Origin: Ornithinimicrobium flavum
GTDB taxonomy: Bacteria > Actinomycetota > Actinomycetes > Actinomycetales > Dermatophilaceae
Reading direction: 5' to 3'
DNA length: 64,000 bases
Assembly (NCBI RefSeq): GCF_004526345.1
Contig: NZ_CP038213.1
Coordinates: 2,356,001-2,420,000, forward strand
Of this stretch, positions 30,636 to 40,750 are shown one piece after another (positions within the stretch are counted from its first letter, which is position 1; each line of letters opens with the position of its first letter). The notes beneath the pieces are model-generated. The model did no database searches. It saw only the letters and a list, made by a program, of their open reading frames with translations, and had not been told where the DNA came from. The position numbers and the translations under genes are program-made.

Positions 30636-32590
30636 ATGGCCGACCGCCTCGCGCGCAGCACCTCCCCCTACCTGCAGCAGCACGCCGACAACCCCGTGGA
30701 CTGGTGGGAATGGGGGCCGGACGCGTTCGCCGAGGCCCGGCGACGCGACGTCCCGGTGCTGCTGTCGGTCGGGTACGCCGCCTGTCACTGGTGCCACGTG
30801 ATGGCGCACGAGTCCTTCGAGGACGAGCAGATCGGTCGGCTGCTGACCGAGGACTTCGTGGCGGTCAAGGTCGATCGCGAGGAGCGGCCCGACGTCGACG
30901 CGGTCTACATGGAGGTCACCACCGCCCTCACGGGGCACGGCGGCTGGCCGATGACCTGCCTGCTGACCCCTGACGGCGAGCCCTTCTGGGCTGGCACCTA
31001 CCTCCCCCGCGACCGGTTCGAGCACCTCCTGCGCACGGTGACCGCGCAGTGGAGGACCGACCCCGGGCGGTTGCGCGAGGGGGCCCGTTCCATCGTCACG
31101 ACGCTGCGCGGCGCGCAGGCCCGAGCGGACACTCCCGGTCCCGTCGGCGCGACCGCCGCCGTCGGTGAGGACGCTCTGGCCGCCGCCGTGGAGACCCTCG
31201 CCCGGGACTACGACCACCGGTGGGGCGGCTTCGGGGACGCGCCGAAGTTCCCACCGTCGATGGTGCTCGCGTTCCTGCTGCGTCACCATGGCCGCACCGG
31301 TGGGTCCTCCGCCCTGCAGATGGTGCGCGGCACCTGTGAGGCGATGGCCCGCTCGGGCACCTACGACCAGCTCGGCGGCGGCTTCGCCCGGTATGCCGTG
31401 GACCGGGCCTGGACCGTGCCGCACTTCGAGAAGATGCTCTACGACAACGCGCTCCTGCTGGGGGTCTACACCGACCTGGCCCGCGTGGACGACACCGCTC
31501 GCCCCTGGGCCTCCCGGGTGGTGCGCGAGACGGTGGACTGGCTGCTGCAGGAGATGTGGACCGAGCAGGAGGCCTTCGCCAGCAGCCTGGACGCCGACAC
31601 CCAGGGCCAGGAGGGGCTGACCTACGTCTGGACCCCCGAGCAGCTGCGGCAGGCCCTGGGGGACGAGGACGGCGACCGGGCCGCCGCCCTGCTCGGGGTC
31701 ACCGAGGCCGGCACCGTCGAGCGCGGGGCGTCGACGCTCCGGCTCCCGGCCGACCCGGACGACGCGGCCTGGTGGGCGTCCGTCCGCGAGCGGCTCCACC
31801 TGACCCGCACCCTGCGCCCCCAGCCCGGGCGGGACGACAAGGTGGTGACGGCCTGGAACGGTCTGCTCATCTCCTCCCTGGCCACCGCCGGCTGGGCCTT
31901 CGAGGAGCCGGACTGGGTCGACGTCGCGGCTCGGTGCGCCCGCTTCCTGCTGCGGGTCCACGTGGTGCACGGCCGGTTGCGGCGCAGCTCCCGGGACGGC
32001 TCCGTCGGCCCCGCCCTCGCGGTCGCGGAGGACTACGGCAACCTCGCCGACGGGCTGCTGGCCCTCCACCGGGCCACCGGTGACAACAGCTGGCTCGGGG
32101 CGGCCACCGACCTCCTCGCCGAGGCGGTCGACCTCTTCGGCGCCCCGGACGGCACCTTCGCCGCCACCGGGCACGACGCCGAGCCGCTCGTCCTCACGCC
32201 GACCTCCCGGGGCGACAACGCCGAGCCGGGCGGCCTGTCCTCCCTGGTCGTAGCGCTGGCCAGGCACGGCGCCCAGGCCGCCAGCAGCACCCACCTGGAC
32301 GCCTCCCTCGCCGCCCTGCGCGGGATGGCCTCGCTCATCACGCAGGCGCCCGGTTCGCCGGGTGGGCCCTGGTGGCCGCCGAGGAGCTGGTGGCCGGGCC
32401 CGTCCTTCCGGCTCTCCCCCGCCACCGGGCGGGGGACCCTCTCGGACGCGCGCGGCGCACCCCTGTGGGCACCCTCGTCGTCGACGGTGACGCCGGCACC
32501 CCGACCGTGGACGGTCTGCGCGCCGCGACGGTCTGCCGCGGCACGGTCTGCGGCCTGCCCGTCACCGATCCCTCCGGCCTGCCTTCCTGA
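30636..32590 (+). CDS. YyaL-like thioredoxin-domain/six-hairpin protein (DUF255), one apparent frameshift
   Basis: About 651 residues when repaired. The N-terminal thioredoxin-like DUF255 domain has [15 protein letters not shown] and the CxxC motif in [13 protein letters not shown]. The middle and C-terminal parts form the alpha/alpha-barrel ([22 protein letters not shown] block, [15 protein letters not shown]). The expected C terminus [13 protein letters not shown] is in another frame; one base is missing near 32350 in a CCC run. TACGGT lies 7 bases before ATG 30636, so transcription may be leaderless. The reaction is unknown; members are annotated as thioredoxin-domain proteins. Confidence 0.85.
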
Positions 32591-32622
32591 AGCGGGCAGC
32601 CGCACGGCCTACAGTGCCAGCC

Positions 32623-33963
32623 ATGAAGCGACGCCGTCCCTTCCGCCTCACCGCGCTGGCCGTGCTGCCGCTCGTCCTCACCGGGTGCGGCGTCCTCGGT
32701 GGCGGCGACGACGACCCGTCGGCCGGGGACGGCAGCACGTCGAGCGCACCGGCGACGGCGGCCGCCCCACCGCCCGGCACCGACGGGGGTGGCACGGACG
32801 ACGACACGGACGGCACGGACGACGACGACGAGGGCGCCTCACCGCAGGCCACCGGGGAGGCCACCGGGCCGGTCGAGGTCACCATCGCCGCCTCGGGCGA
32901 CGTGCTGGCGCACTCCTGGGTCAACACCAGCGCCCGGATGTACGCCGGGCACCCCGAGCGCGACCTCTACCCCGTGGACGGGGCCAGCTACGACTACACG
33001 CCGATGTTCGCCGACATCGCCGACCTGGTCTCGGGCGCCGACCTGGGGATCTGCCACATGGAGACCCCGCTGTCCCCCGACAACACCGGGCTGTCCGTCC
33101 CGGACACCCTGTCCTTCAACACCCCCCGCGAGATGGCCGACGCGCTGGCCGGGGCGGGCTACGACGGGTGCGACTTCGCCTCCAACCACACCATGGACCG
33201 GGGCATCCAGGGCGTGGCCGACACCGAGCAGGTCCTGCGCGACGCGGGGATGGGGTATGCCGGACCGACGGCCCAGGAGGACCGGGCCGGGGTGGCCGAG
33301 GTCTACGACGTCGCGACGTCGACGGGCTCGGTGCAGGTGGCCCACCTGGCGTACACCTACACCTACCCCAACGCCGGCGGGCCCACCCTGGACGTCCCCG
33401 GCGAGGCACCCTGGCTGGTGGAGGCCTCCTGGCCCAACCTGGGCAGCGAGGGGATCCTCGGGCACGCCGAGCAGGCGAAGCAGGACGGCGCGGACTTCGT
33501 CGTGGTGTCCATGCACTGGGGCAACGAGTACCAGTCGCAGCCGACGGACCAGCAGCGGCAGATCGCCGCGGACCTGCTCGCCTCCGACGCGGTCGACCTC
33601 ATCCTGGGCACCCACGTGCACGTCATCCAGCCGTGCGAGCGGATCAACGGCAAGCACGTGATCTACGGGCTCGGCAACTCCTTGTCCAACCAGTCACCGA
33701 TGACCGCCTCGTCGTTGGTGCCGGCCACCCAGGAGGGGATGGTCGCCGTCCTCACGCTCACCCGGGACGAGGACGGGTCGGTCTCGACGGCCATGCGCTA
33801 CCAGCCGACCCGGGTGGAGATCCCGCCGGAGCGGGCGCCGGGCCACATCATCCGCCTCGTGTCCCCCACCACCTATCCCGAGACCTGGGAGCGCACCGTG
33901 TCGACCGTCGACTCCCTGGGCGGGTGCGGCGCCGAGCCGATCGACCCCGACCAGGCGGGTTGA
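32623..33963 (+). CDS. CapA-family (poly-gamma-glutamate synthesis-type) lipoprotein
   Basis: A 446-residue exported lipoprotein (lipobox LTGC) with an Asp/Gly/Thr-rich linker. A metallophosphatase-like CapA domain follows: [37 protein letters not shown] and [25 protein letters not shown]. No other capsule genes are next to it, so poly-gamma-glutamate synthesis is not implied; a role at the cell surface is inferred from the signal. TACAGT lies 7 bases before ATG 32623, again a leaderless pattern. A terminator hairpin overlaps its stop codon. Confidence 0.85.
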   Translation: MKRRRPFRLTALAVLPLVLTGCGVLGGGDDDPSAGDGSTSSAPATAAAPPPGTDGGGTDDDTDGTDDDDEGASPQATGEATGPVEVTIAASGDVLAHSWVNTSARMYAGHPERDLYPVDGASYDYTPMFADIADLVSGADLGICHMETPLSPDNTGLSVPDTLSFNTPREMADALAGAGYDGCDFASNHTMDRGIQGVADTEQVLRDAGMGYAGPTAQEDRAGVAEVYDVATSTGSVQVAHLAYTYTYPNAGGPTLDVPGEAPWLVEASWPNLGSEGILGHAEQAKQDGADFVVVSMHWGNEYQSQPTDQQRQIAADLLASDAVDLILGTHVHVIQPCERINGKHVIYGLGNSLSNQSPMTASSLVPATQEGMVAVLTLTRDEDGSVSTAMRYQPTRVEIPPERAPGHIIRLVSPTTYPETWERTVSTVDSLGGCGAEPIDPDQAG

Positions 33964-33986
33964 CCCACCCGGCGGCGGGTCAACCC
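33957..33986. terminator. Bidirectional terminator containing both flanking stop codons
   Basis: GGGTTGACCC (33957-33966) pairs exactly with GGGTCAACCC (33977-33986) around a 10-base loop. The TGA of the CapA-like gene lies in the left arm and the TGA of the convergent TauE-like gene in the right arm, so one 30-base element serves both genes. Confidence 0.75.
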
Positions 33987-34777
33987 AGCAGCTGGCGCAC
34001 CGTGTCGTAGCCGATCTTGACGATGAACGCCGAGAGCACCACGACGAAGAACACCCGCACGAAGCCGCTCCCCCGCGAGACCGCGACGCGGGCCCCGAGG
34101 TAGGCCCCGAGGACGTTGCACGCCCCCATCACCAGACCGACCTCCCACAGGACCACCCCCTGCGGCACGAAGACCACCAGCGCGGCCAGGTTGGTGGCGA
34201 CGTTGGCCACCTTGGCCTTGGCACTGGCCTCGAGGAAGCCGTAGCCGAGGGCGCTGACCAGGGCGAAGACGAAGAAGGACCCGGTCCCCGGCCCGAGCGC
34301 CCCGTCATACGCCCCGACCACCAGACCGATGAGCACCGCTGTCGCCAGGTGCCGCCGCGGGTGACGGTGGCCGAACCTCAGCGCCGCCATGCGGCCCATC
34401 GTGGGCCGCGCCAGCGTGTACGCGCCGACGCCGAGCAGCACGACCAGGATGACCGGGTTGAACAGCTCCCTGGTGAACAGGAAGGCCACCCCCGCGCCGC
34501 CCAGGCTGCCGGCGAACGCCGCACCGGCCAGCGGGAGCGCCGTGCGCAGGTCCGGCCGGACCCGACGCAGGTAGGTGACCGAGCTGGTGACGGTCCCCAT
34601 CACCGAGCCGAGCTTGTTGGTCGCCAGCAGCTGGACGGGTGAGGCCCCGGGCAGACCGACCAGGAGGGCCGGCAGCTGGATGAGGCCACCCCCGCCCACC
34701 ACCGCGTCCACGAACCCGGCGGCCAGCCCGGCCAGGGCCAGGAAGAGCAGGACGCCGGGCTCGAGGCCCTCGATCAC
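33980..34777 (-). CDS. TauE/SafE (TSUP) family membrane transporter
   Basis: A 265-residue protein with about eight membrane helices, homologous to sulfite/organosulfonate exporters. The family signature near the N terminus is present as [19 protein letters not shown] followed by NKLGSVMGT, and a related motif recurs in the second half ([33 protein letters not shown]). The GTG start overlaps the proS stop (GTGA), so it is co-translated with proS. The substrate is not predictable. Confidence 0.88.
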   Translation of the reverse strand: MIEGLEPGVLLFLALAGLAAGFVDAVVGGGGLIQLPALLVGLPGASPVQLLATNKLGSVMGTVTSSVTYLRRVRPDLRTALPLAGAAFAGSLGGAGVAFLFTRELFNPVILVVLLGVGAYTLARPTMGRMAALRFGHRHPRRHLATAVLIGLVVGAYDGALGPGTGSFFVFALVSALGYGFLEASAKAKVANVATNLAALVVFVPQGVVLWEVGLVMGACNVLGAYLGARVAVSRGSGFVRVFFVVVLSAFIVKIGYDTVRQLLG

Positions 34778-36549
34778 CCGCGGATCTCGGTGACCACCTC
34801 GGCGACCGCCGCGTCGACGGCGACCTCACGGCGCTCGCCGGTCGCGCGGTCCTTGATCTCGACGGTGCCCTGCTCCAGGCCCTTGCCGACCACGACGATC
34901 GTCGGGACGCCGAGGAGCTCGGCGTCCTTGAACTTCACGCCCGGGCTCACCTTGACCCGGTCGTCGTAGACGACGCTCAGACCGGCGGCCTCCAGCTCGG
35001 CGACCAGGCCCTCCGCGTGCGCGAAGATGCCATGGTCCTTGCCGGTGGCCACGACGTGGACGTCGGCCGGCGCCAGGGCGCGCGGCCAGCACAGCCCCAG
35101 GTCGTCGTGGGTGGCCTCGGCGACCGCCGCGACGGCTCGCGACACACCGACCCCGTAGGAGCCCATCGTCACCGTGACCAGCTTGCCGTTCTCGTCGAGG
35201 ACCTTGAGGTCGAGCGCCTCGGCGTACTTGCGACCGAGCTGGAAGATGTGGCCCATCTCGATGCCGCGCGCCAGGGTCAGCGGACCGGCACCGTCGGGGC
35301 TGGGGTCGCCCTCACGGATCTCGGCAGCCTGGATGGTGCCGTCGGCGGTGAAGTCACGCCCCAGGACCAGGTCGAAGACGTGCTTGCCGTGCTCGTCGGC
35401 GCCGGTCACCCAGGCCGAGCCCTCCGCGACGGCCGGGTCGAGCAGGTAGCGGATCGTCGACGGGCTGTCCGACCCCAGCATCCTCGGACCGATGTACCCC
35501 TTGACCAGCATCGGGTAGGCCGCGAAGTCGGCGTCGCCGAAGGGGGCCCACTCGGCGGGGGCCACCTGCGCCTCGAGCCGCTTGGCGTCGACCTCACGGT
35601 CACCGGGCAGGCCGATCGCCAGGGGCTCCGTCCTCCCGTCGGGGTGGGTGAGCAGGACGACGACGTTCTTGAGCGTGTCGGCGGCCGTCCAGGCCCGCCC
35701 GTCGGCGCGGGGGTGCAGCTCGTTGGCCCGGTCGACCAACGTCTCGATCGTCGGGCTGTCGGGGGTGTCCTCGACGTGCGCCGGGGGCGTCGCCCCGACG
35801 ACGGCAGGGTCGACCGGCGGCGCCTGGGGCACCACGACCGCCTCGACGTTGGCGGCATACCCCGACGCCTCGCAGCGCACGAAGGTGTCCTCGCCGACGG
35901 GCGAGACGGCGAGGAACTCCTCGCTGGCGGAGCCTCCCATGGCGCCGGAGTCGGCATACACGATGACGTAGTCGAACCCCAGCCGGTCGAAGATCCGGAC
36001 GTAGGCCTCCCGGTGCCGCTGGTAGGCGGCCTCCAGCCCGGCGTCGTCGACGTCGAAGGAGTAGGAGTCCTTCATGACGAACTCACGACCCCGCAGCAGG
36101 CCGGCGCGCGGACGCGCCTCGTCGCGGTACTTCGTCTGGATCTGGTAGAGCGTCAGCGGCAGCTCCTTGTAGGAGCTGTACATGTCCTTGACCGCGAGGG
36201 TGAACATCTCCTCGTGCGTGGGCCCGAGCAGCATGTCGACCCCCTTGCGGTCCTGCAGCCGGAAGAGGTTGTCGCCGTACTCCGTCCAGCGGCCCGTCGC
36301 CTCGTAGGGCTCGCTCGGCAGGAGCGCGGGGAAGCTGAGCTCCTGCCCGCCGATCGCGTCCATCTCCTCGCGCACGATCTGCTCGACCTTGCGCAGCACC
36401 CGCAGGCCCAGCGGCAACCAGCTGTAGACGCCCGGGGCGGCGCGCCGGATGTAGCCGGCCCGGACGAGCAGCTTGTGCCCCGGCAGCTCGGCGTCGGCCG
36501 GGTCCTCGCGCAGGGTCCGCAGGAACAGGGTCGACAGGCGCGTGGCCAC
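34774..36549 (-). CDS. proS: Prolyl-tRNA synthetase, bacterial type
   Basis: Charges tRNA-Pro with proline. The 591-residue length and the presence of the inserted editing domain (about residues 220-400) mark the bacterial ProS form. Class II motifs are visible, for example [17 protein letters not shown] and motif 2 around [19 protein letters not shown]. The C-terminal anticodon-binding domain contains [21 protein letters not shown]. It precedes a transporter gene with overlapping stop and start. Confidence 0.97.
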   Translation of the reverse strand: MATRLSTLFLRTLREDPADAELPGHKLLVRAGYIRRAAPGVYSWLPLGLRVLRKVEQIVREEMDAIGGQELSFPALLPSEPYEATGRWTEYGDNLFRLQDRKGVDMLLGPTHEEMFTLAVKDMYSSYKELPLTLYQIQTKYRDEARPRAGLLRGREFVMKDSYSFDVDDAGLEAAYQRHREAYVRIFDRLGFDYVIVYADSGAMGGSASEEFLAVSPVGEDTFVRCEASGYAANVEAVVVPQAPPVDPAVVGATPPAHVEDTPDSPTIETLVDRANELHPRADGRAWTAADTLKNVVVLLTHPDGRTEPLAIGLPGDREVDAKRLEAQVAPAEWAPFGDADFAAYPMLVKGYIGPRMLGSDSPSTIRYLLDPAVAEGSAWVTGADEHGKHVFDLVLGRDFTADGTIQAAEIREGDPSPDGAGPLTLARGIEMGHIFQLGRKYAEALDLKVLDENGKLVTVTMGSYGVGVSRAVAAVAEATHDDLGLCWPRALAPADVHVVATGKDHGIFAHAEGLVAELEAAGLSVVYDDRVKVSPGVKFKDAELLGVPTIVVVGKGLEQGTVEIKDRATGERREVAVDAAVAEVVTEIRG

Positions 36550-36598
36550 GTGGTGCTCTCCTTCGGGTGGGGTATCGTCCCGGCGCCGTGGGGGTAGG

Positions 36599-36622
36599 GG
36601 TCACCGGGCGCCCGGGCTGACC
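36599..36622. terminator. Hairpin between the cysteine-desulfurase-like gene and proS
   Basis: GGTCACCGGGCG and CCCGGGCTGACC pair with a small bulge to form a GC-rich hairpin downstream of the 36643 stop on the minus strand, likely a terminator for that gene. Confidence 0.5.
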
Positions 36623-36642
36623 GTCCGAGCCTACCCGGTGGG

Positions 36643-37857
36643 TCAGGGGCGGGCGGCCAACTCGGCGACCCCCTCCAGCAGGCGGTCGACCTCCTCGGCG
36701 GTCGTGTAGGGCGCCATGCCGACCCGGACGCCTCCGGCCGGGCCGAGCCCGAGCCGGTGGCTGAGGTCCCAGGCGTAGAAGTGCGACGCCGGGGCGTTCA
36801 CCCTGCGGTCCGCGAGGTGAAGGTGCACCGCGGCCGGCTCCACCCCGTCCACGGTGAACAGCAGGGTGGGGGTCCGGTCTGCGGCCCGCGACCAGATCTG
36901 CACGCCGGGGATCGTCCGCAGGCCCTCCTCGCACCGCACCCTCAGGGCGTCCTCGTGCTCCTCCAGTGCGGCGAAGGAGGCCTTGAGGCGCCCGCGTCGG
37001 GTGCCGGCCTCCCCCGGCGCCAGGTCGGCGAGGAAGTCCACCGCTGCGCACGTGCCCGCCAGCAGCTCGTAGGGCAGGGTGCCCAGCTCGAACCTCTCCG
37101 GGACGGCGTCGCTGGAGGGCAGCAGCTTGTCCGGCCGGAGCTGCTCGAGCAGGTCCGCACGCCCTGACATCACACCGAGGTGCGGCCCGAAGAACTTGTA
37201 GGGCGAGCAGGACAGCAGGTCGGCGCCCAGGTCCTCGCGGGAGACCGCGGCGTGGGCGGCGAGGTGCACGGCGTCGACGTGCACGAGGGCCCCGACGTCG
37301 TGCGCGGCCCTCACGATGCCCTCGACGTCCGGGCGGGTGCCGATGAGGTTGGAGGCCCCGGTGACCGCCACGAGGCGGGTCCGGTCGGACAGGACCGCCC
37401 TCACCGCCTGCACCGGCAGCTCCCCGGTCTCCGGGTCCATCTCCGCCACCCGCAGCGTGGCCCCGACCGCCTCGGCGGCGATCGTCCACGGCCGGATGTT
37501 GCCGTCGTGGTCCAGGGAGGTCACGACGACCTCGTCCCCGGGACCCCAACGCTGGGTCCGGGCCAGGGTGCGGCCCATGTCCATCGCCAGGGCGGTCATG
37601 CTCCGTCCGAAGATCACCGTCCCCGCGTCGGTGTCCAGCAGGTCGGCCATGGCCGCGCGCGCGAGCCGGACCGTCTCCTCCGCCCGTCGCTCGGCGGCCG
37701 TGACCGTGCCCCGGTTGGCGATGGATGAGGTCAGGGTGTCGGCCACGGCCCTGGCCACCGACGCCGGGGTCTGCGAGCCGCCCGGGCCGTCGAAGTGGGC
37801 GGTGCCGGACTCCAGGGACGGGAACTGCGCGCGCACGCGCTCGACGTCGAGACTCAT
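36643..37857 (-). CDS. Cysteine-desulfurase-like class V aminotransferase (TIGR01976-type)
   Basis: A 404-residue PLP enzyme of the cysteine-desulfurase/selenocysteine-lyase fold. FDGPGGSQTPASVARAV lies near the N terminus, DHDGNIRPW contacts the cofactor, and HVDAVHLAAHA carries the PLP-ring aspartate. The Schiff-base lysine is in LSCSPYKFFGPHLG. The active-site loop cysteine of true desulfurases is not evident, so it may act on another amino acid or a sulfur-free substrate. ATG 37857 is used; a TTG at 37884 is possible. No Fe-S assembly genes are nearby. A 22-bp repeat lies upstream. Confidence 0.8.
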   Translation of the reverse strand: MSLDVERVRAQFPSLESGTAHFDGPGGSQTPASVARAVADTLTSSIANRGTVTAAERRAEETVRLARAAMADLLDTDAGTVIFGRSMTALAMDMGRTLARTQRWGPGDEVVVTSLDHDGNIRPWTIAAEAVGATLRVAEMDPETGELPVQAVRAVLSDRTRLVAVTGASNLIGTRPDVEGIVRAAHDVGALVHVDAVHLAAHAAVSREDLGADLLSCSPYKFFGPHLGVMSGRADLLEQLRPDKLLPSSDAVPERFELGTLPYELLAGTCAAVDFLADLAPGEAGTRRGRLKASFAALEEHEDALRVRCEEGLRTIPGVQIWSRAADRTPTLLFTVDGVEPAAVHLHLADRRVNAPASHFYAWDLSHRLGLGPAGGVRVGMAPYTTAEEVDRLLEGVAELAARP

Positions 37858-37878
37858 GGCCCCATCATCGTCACCGTC

Positions 37879-37944
37879 CGTCAAGAACGTGCGTCCGGTC
37901 CGTCACGAACGCGCGTCCGGTCTGGCAGGAACGCGCGTCCGGTC
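37879..37944. repeat. 22-bp tandem repeat, three copies, at the uxuB 3' end
   Basis: Units 37879-37900, 37901-37922 and 37923-37944 share GAACGCGCGTCCGGTC (first unit GAACGTGCGTCCGGTC). The core GAACGCGCGTCC is close to a 12-bp palindrome. The third copy overlaps the uxuB stop codon (37943-37945). The 22-base spacing is about two helical turns, so a repeated protein-binding site is possible; slippage is the plain alternative. Confidence 0.9.
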
Positions 37945-39340
37945 AGGGGGCGGCGACCTCCTGCGCCAGCTCGACGGCCCGGGCGACCACGGCCGGGTCG
38001 GCGAGGCCCCACTGCCCGAGCACGGCGGCGAGCGCCTGCTCCAAGGACCCGGAGACCCGGGACCGGACCTCGTCCTCGTCGGCGTCCGTGAGCGGCGCGC
38101 CCGCGCCGCGGGCGTGCAGCACCCAGGCGGCGACGACGCGCAGGGCTCCGTCGGCCTCGTCGACGCCCCCTGCGGCCAGCGTCGCCCGCAGGGCCGGCAC
38201 GATCCGGACCGGCAGCTTCTGCGACCCGTCCGCGGCGATCTGGGCGAGCAGGTGCCGGATCCGGGGGTTGGCGAAGCGCTCCTCCAGGGCACCGGTGTAG
38301 GCGCGCAGCTGGTCCTCCGGCAGGGTCAGGTGCGGGACCGCCACGTCCCACCACTGCCGGACCCACCCGGCCACGAGCGGGTCGGCGGTCGCCTCGGCGA
38401 CGGTCTCGTGCCCCCGGATCGACCCGGCGTAGGCCAGCAGCGAGTGCGCGCCGTTCAGCAGCCACAGCTTGCGGGTCTCGTAGGGCCGCACGTCGTCAGT
38501 CACGACGGCGCCCACCTCGTCCCAGGCGGGTCGGCCGGCCACGAAGGTCCCGGCGAGGTCCCACTCCGAGAACGGCTCGGTGACGACCACCGCAGGGTCG
38601 GGCACGCCGGTGAGCTCCTCCGCCCGTCGCACGTCCGCCTCCGTGGGCCGCGGCGTGATGCGGTCGACCGCCGTGGTGACGAAGCTGACGTTCTCCTCGA
38701 CCCATGCCGCCAGCCCGGGATCGAGCTCGCGGGCTGCGCCCAGGACCACGCCGCGGGCGACGGCGCCGTTGCCGGGCAGGTTGTCGCACGGGACCACGGT
38801 GAGACCACCCGCCCCGGCCGCCCGACGAGCCGACAGGCCGCTGGCGACCTTGACCGGCATCGTCCTCAGCTCCTCCCGCCGTCCCTCCCGCCAGGCGAGC
38901 AGGTCCGCCCGCACGTCCTCGTCGGTGAGGTCCAGGCTCCCGTCGCCGTCCGCGCAGTAGCCGGCCTCGGTCACCGTCGTGGTGAGGATGGCCACGGCGG
39001 GGTCGGCGAGCGCCTCGTGCCAGGCCGCGAGGTCGGTGCCGGGCCGTGCCCGCACCACGCTCTCGACGACCTCGGCCTCCGCGCCGTCGGCACCGTCCAC
39101 CACCAGCGTGTAGAGACCGTCCTGCGCCTCGAGCAGGTCGGCCACGCCCGGGCTGCGGCCCGTGAAGGCGAGGATCCCCCACCGCTCCTCGGGCGGGCGC
39201 CCCTCGTTGGCGCGGTGGGTGTACCACGCCTGGTGGGCGCGGAAGAAGTTGCCCAGCCCCAGGTGCACCATGCGGACCGGAGGGGCGGGGGTATGCCGTG
39301 ACAGCCCGCCCGTGCGGCCGGTCGTCGTCGCCTCGCTCAT
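37943..39340 (-). CDS. uxuB: Mannitol-dehydrogenase-family uronate reductase, probably D-mannonate oxidoreductase (fructuronate reductase)
   Basis: NAD(H)-dependent polyol/aldonate dehydrogenase of the long-chain family, 465 residues. The Rossmann start is MVHLGLGNFFRAHQAWYT, and VTEAGYC, VPCDNLPGNG and RPYETRKLWLLNGAHSLLAY follow, the last carrying the conserved catalytic lysine region. Together with UxaC directly upstream it should reduce D-fructuronate to D-mannonate; reduction of D-tagaturonate to D-altronate (UxaB activity) cannot be excluded from sequence. ATG 39340 overlaps the uxaC stop (ATGA). The longer open frame to 39595 is rejected. It is the last gene of dctPQM-uxaC-uxuB. Confidence 0.85.
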   Translation of the reverse strand: MSEATTTGRTGGLSRHTPAPPVRMVHLGLGNFFRAHQAWYTHRANEGRPPEERWGILAFTGRSPGVADLLEAQDGLYTLVVDGADGAEAEVVESVVRARPGTDLAAWHEALADPAVAILTTTVTEAGYCADGDGSLDLTDEDVRADLLAWREGRREELRTMPVKVASGLSARRAAGAGGLTVVPCDNLPGNGAVARGVVLGAARELDPGLAAWVEENVSFVTTAVDRITPRPTEADVRRAEELTGVPDPAVVVTEPFSEWDLAGTFVAGRPAWDEVGAVVTDDVRPYETRKLWLLNGAHSLLAYAGSIRGHETVAEATADPLVAGWVRQWWDVAVPHLTLPEDQLRAYTGALEERFANPRIRHLLAQIAADGSQKLPVRIVPALRATLAAGGVDEADGALRVVAAWVLHARGAGAPLTDADEDEVRSRVSGSLEQALAAVLGQWGLADPAVVARAVELAQEVAAP

Positions 39341-40749
39341 AGCCCGAAGACCTCCTTGGGCTGGTCGGTGACGAGGTAGCGCGCGATCTGCATCCCCTCG
39401 TCCTCGGTGAGCCGGTGCTCGGCCACCTGTCCGGCGATGAAGCCGCAGTCCATCCGCCGGGCCATGTCGTGCCGGGCGGGGATGGACAGGAAGGCCCGCG
39501 TGTCGTCGATGAAGCCCGACGTCCGTGTGTAGCCCGCTGTCTCCGTCACCGCCTGACGGAACCGTTTGATCGACTCCGGGGCATCGATGAACCACCAGGG
39601 GACGCCGATCCGCACGCTCGGGTAGAAGCCGGCCAGCGGCGCGAGCTCGCGGCTGAAGATCGTCTCGTCCAGCGTGAAGACCACCACCGTCAGCCCGGCC
39701 GCGGTGCCGAACCGGCTCAGCGCGGGCTGCAGGGCCCGGGTCACCTCGACCGAGACCGGGATGTCCGCGCCGACGTCGGCGCCGAAGGCCTCGAGGGTGC
39801 CGGGGTGGTGGTTGCGGTAGACGGCCGGGTGCAGGGTCATGGTCAGCCCGTCGTCGGCCGCCATCCGGAAGGTCTCGTGCACCATGTGGCGACGGAGCCG
39901 GTCCCCGTCGTCCGCAGTGATGCGACCCGCGCGGGCCTGCGCGTAGAGGCGTTCCGCCTCACCGTCCGCGAGCGGCTCGGTCCCGAGGTCGCGGTGGCTG
40001 TGGTCGGTCGAGACCGCCCCCCGCTGCCGGAAGAACGCCCGACGCTCCTCCATCGCGGCCACCCACCCGGCATACATGCCGGTGTCCTGCCCGGCCACCT
40101 CGCCGAGCCGGTCCACGTCCTGCACCCAGGTCGCCGACGCCGGCTCGAGGTACTTGTCCGGGCGCAGCGTGGGGACGACGCGACGGGGGAAGGAGGGGTC
40201 CTCGGCGAGCGTGCGGTGGTGCTCCAGGTCGTCGCAGGGGTCGTCGGTGGTCGCGAGGAACTCGATGTCGAAGGCGTCCATCAGCGCCCGGGGACGCGAG
40301 CTCTCCCGGCCGATCCAGTCGGCGACCATGTCGTAGATGGCGTCCGCGGTCCCGGCGGAGGGCACGACGTCGACGCCGAAGACCTCGACCAGCTGCTGCT
40401 CCAGCCACAGCCGCATGGGGGTGCCCCGGTAGATCGGCCAGTGCTCGCACAGCAGCCGGAAGGCGCGGCGGGAGTCCTCCTCCGACAGCTCGCCCCGACC
40501 GACCCCGAGGTCGGCCAGGTCGACCCCGCTGGCGTGCATGAGCCGGGTGACGTAGTGGTCGGGGGTGATCAGCAACGAGGCCGGGTCGCGGAAGGGGAGG
40601 TCCTGCGCGAGCCAGGCCGGCGGGACGTGCCCGTGCGGGCTGATGACGGGCAGGTCCGCGACCTCGGCGTAGAGGCGGCGGGCGATCTCCCGGACGCCCG
40701 GGTCGACGGGCAGCAGCCGGTCGGGGTGCAGGGTCAGTCGCTCACTCAT
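39337..40749 (-). CDS. uxaC: Uronate isomerase (glucuronate/galacturonate isomerase)
   Basis: Isomerises D-glucuronate to D-fructuronate and D-galacturonate to D-tagaturonate. The 470-residue protein has the amidohydrolase-like metal site start ISPHGHVPPAWLA, then MDAFDIEFLATTDDPCDDL and FIDDTRAFLSIPARHD, all typical of UxaC. It starts 1 base after the dctM stop and overlaps uxuB, so transporter, isomerase and reductase form one translationally coupled operon. Confidence 0.96.
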   Translation of the reverse strand: MSERLTLHPDRLLPVDPGVREIARRLYAEVADLPVISPHGHVPPAWLAQDLPFRDPASLLITPDHYVTRLMHASGVDLADLGVGRGELSEEDSRRAFRLLCEHWPIYRGTPMRLWLEQQLVEVFGVDVVPSAGTADAIYDMVADWIGRESSRPRALMDAFDIEFLATTDDPCDDLEHHRTLAEDPSFPRRVVPTLRPDKYLEPASATWVQDVDRLGEVAGQDTGMYAGWVAAMEERRAFFRQRGAVSTDHSHRDLGTEPLADGEAERLYAQARAGRITADDGDRLRRHMVHETFRMAADDGLTMTLHPAVYRNHHPGTLEAFGADVGADIPVSVEVTRALQPALSRFGTAAGLTVVVFTLDETIFSRELAPLAGFYPSVRIGVPWWFIDAPESIKRFRQAVTETAGYTRTSGFIDDTRAFLSIPARHDMARRMDCGFIAGQVAEHRLTEDEGMQIARYLVTDQPKEVFGL

Positions 40750-40750
40750 G

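Noticed and set aside
36643..37857. True cysteine desulfurase for Fe-S assembly
   Set aside because: The active-site cysteine loop is not evident and no suf or isc genes are nearby.
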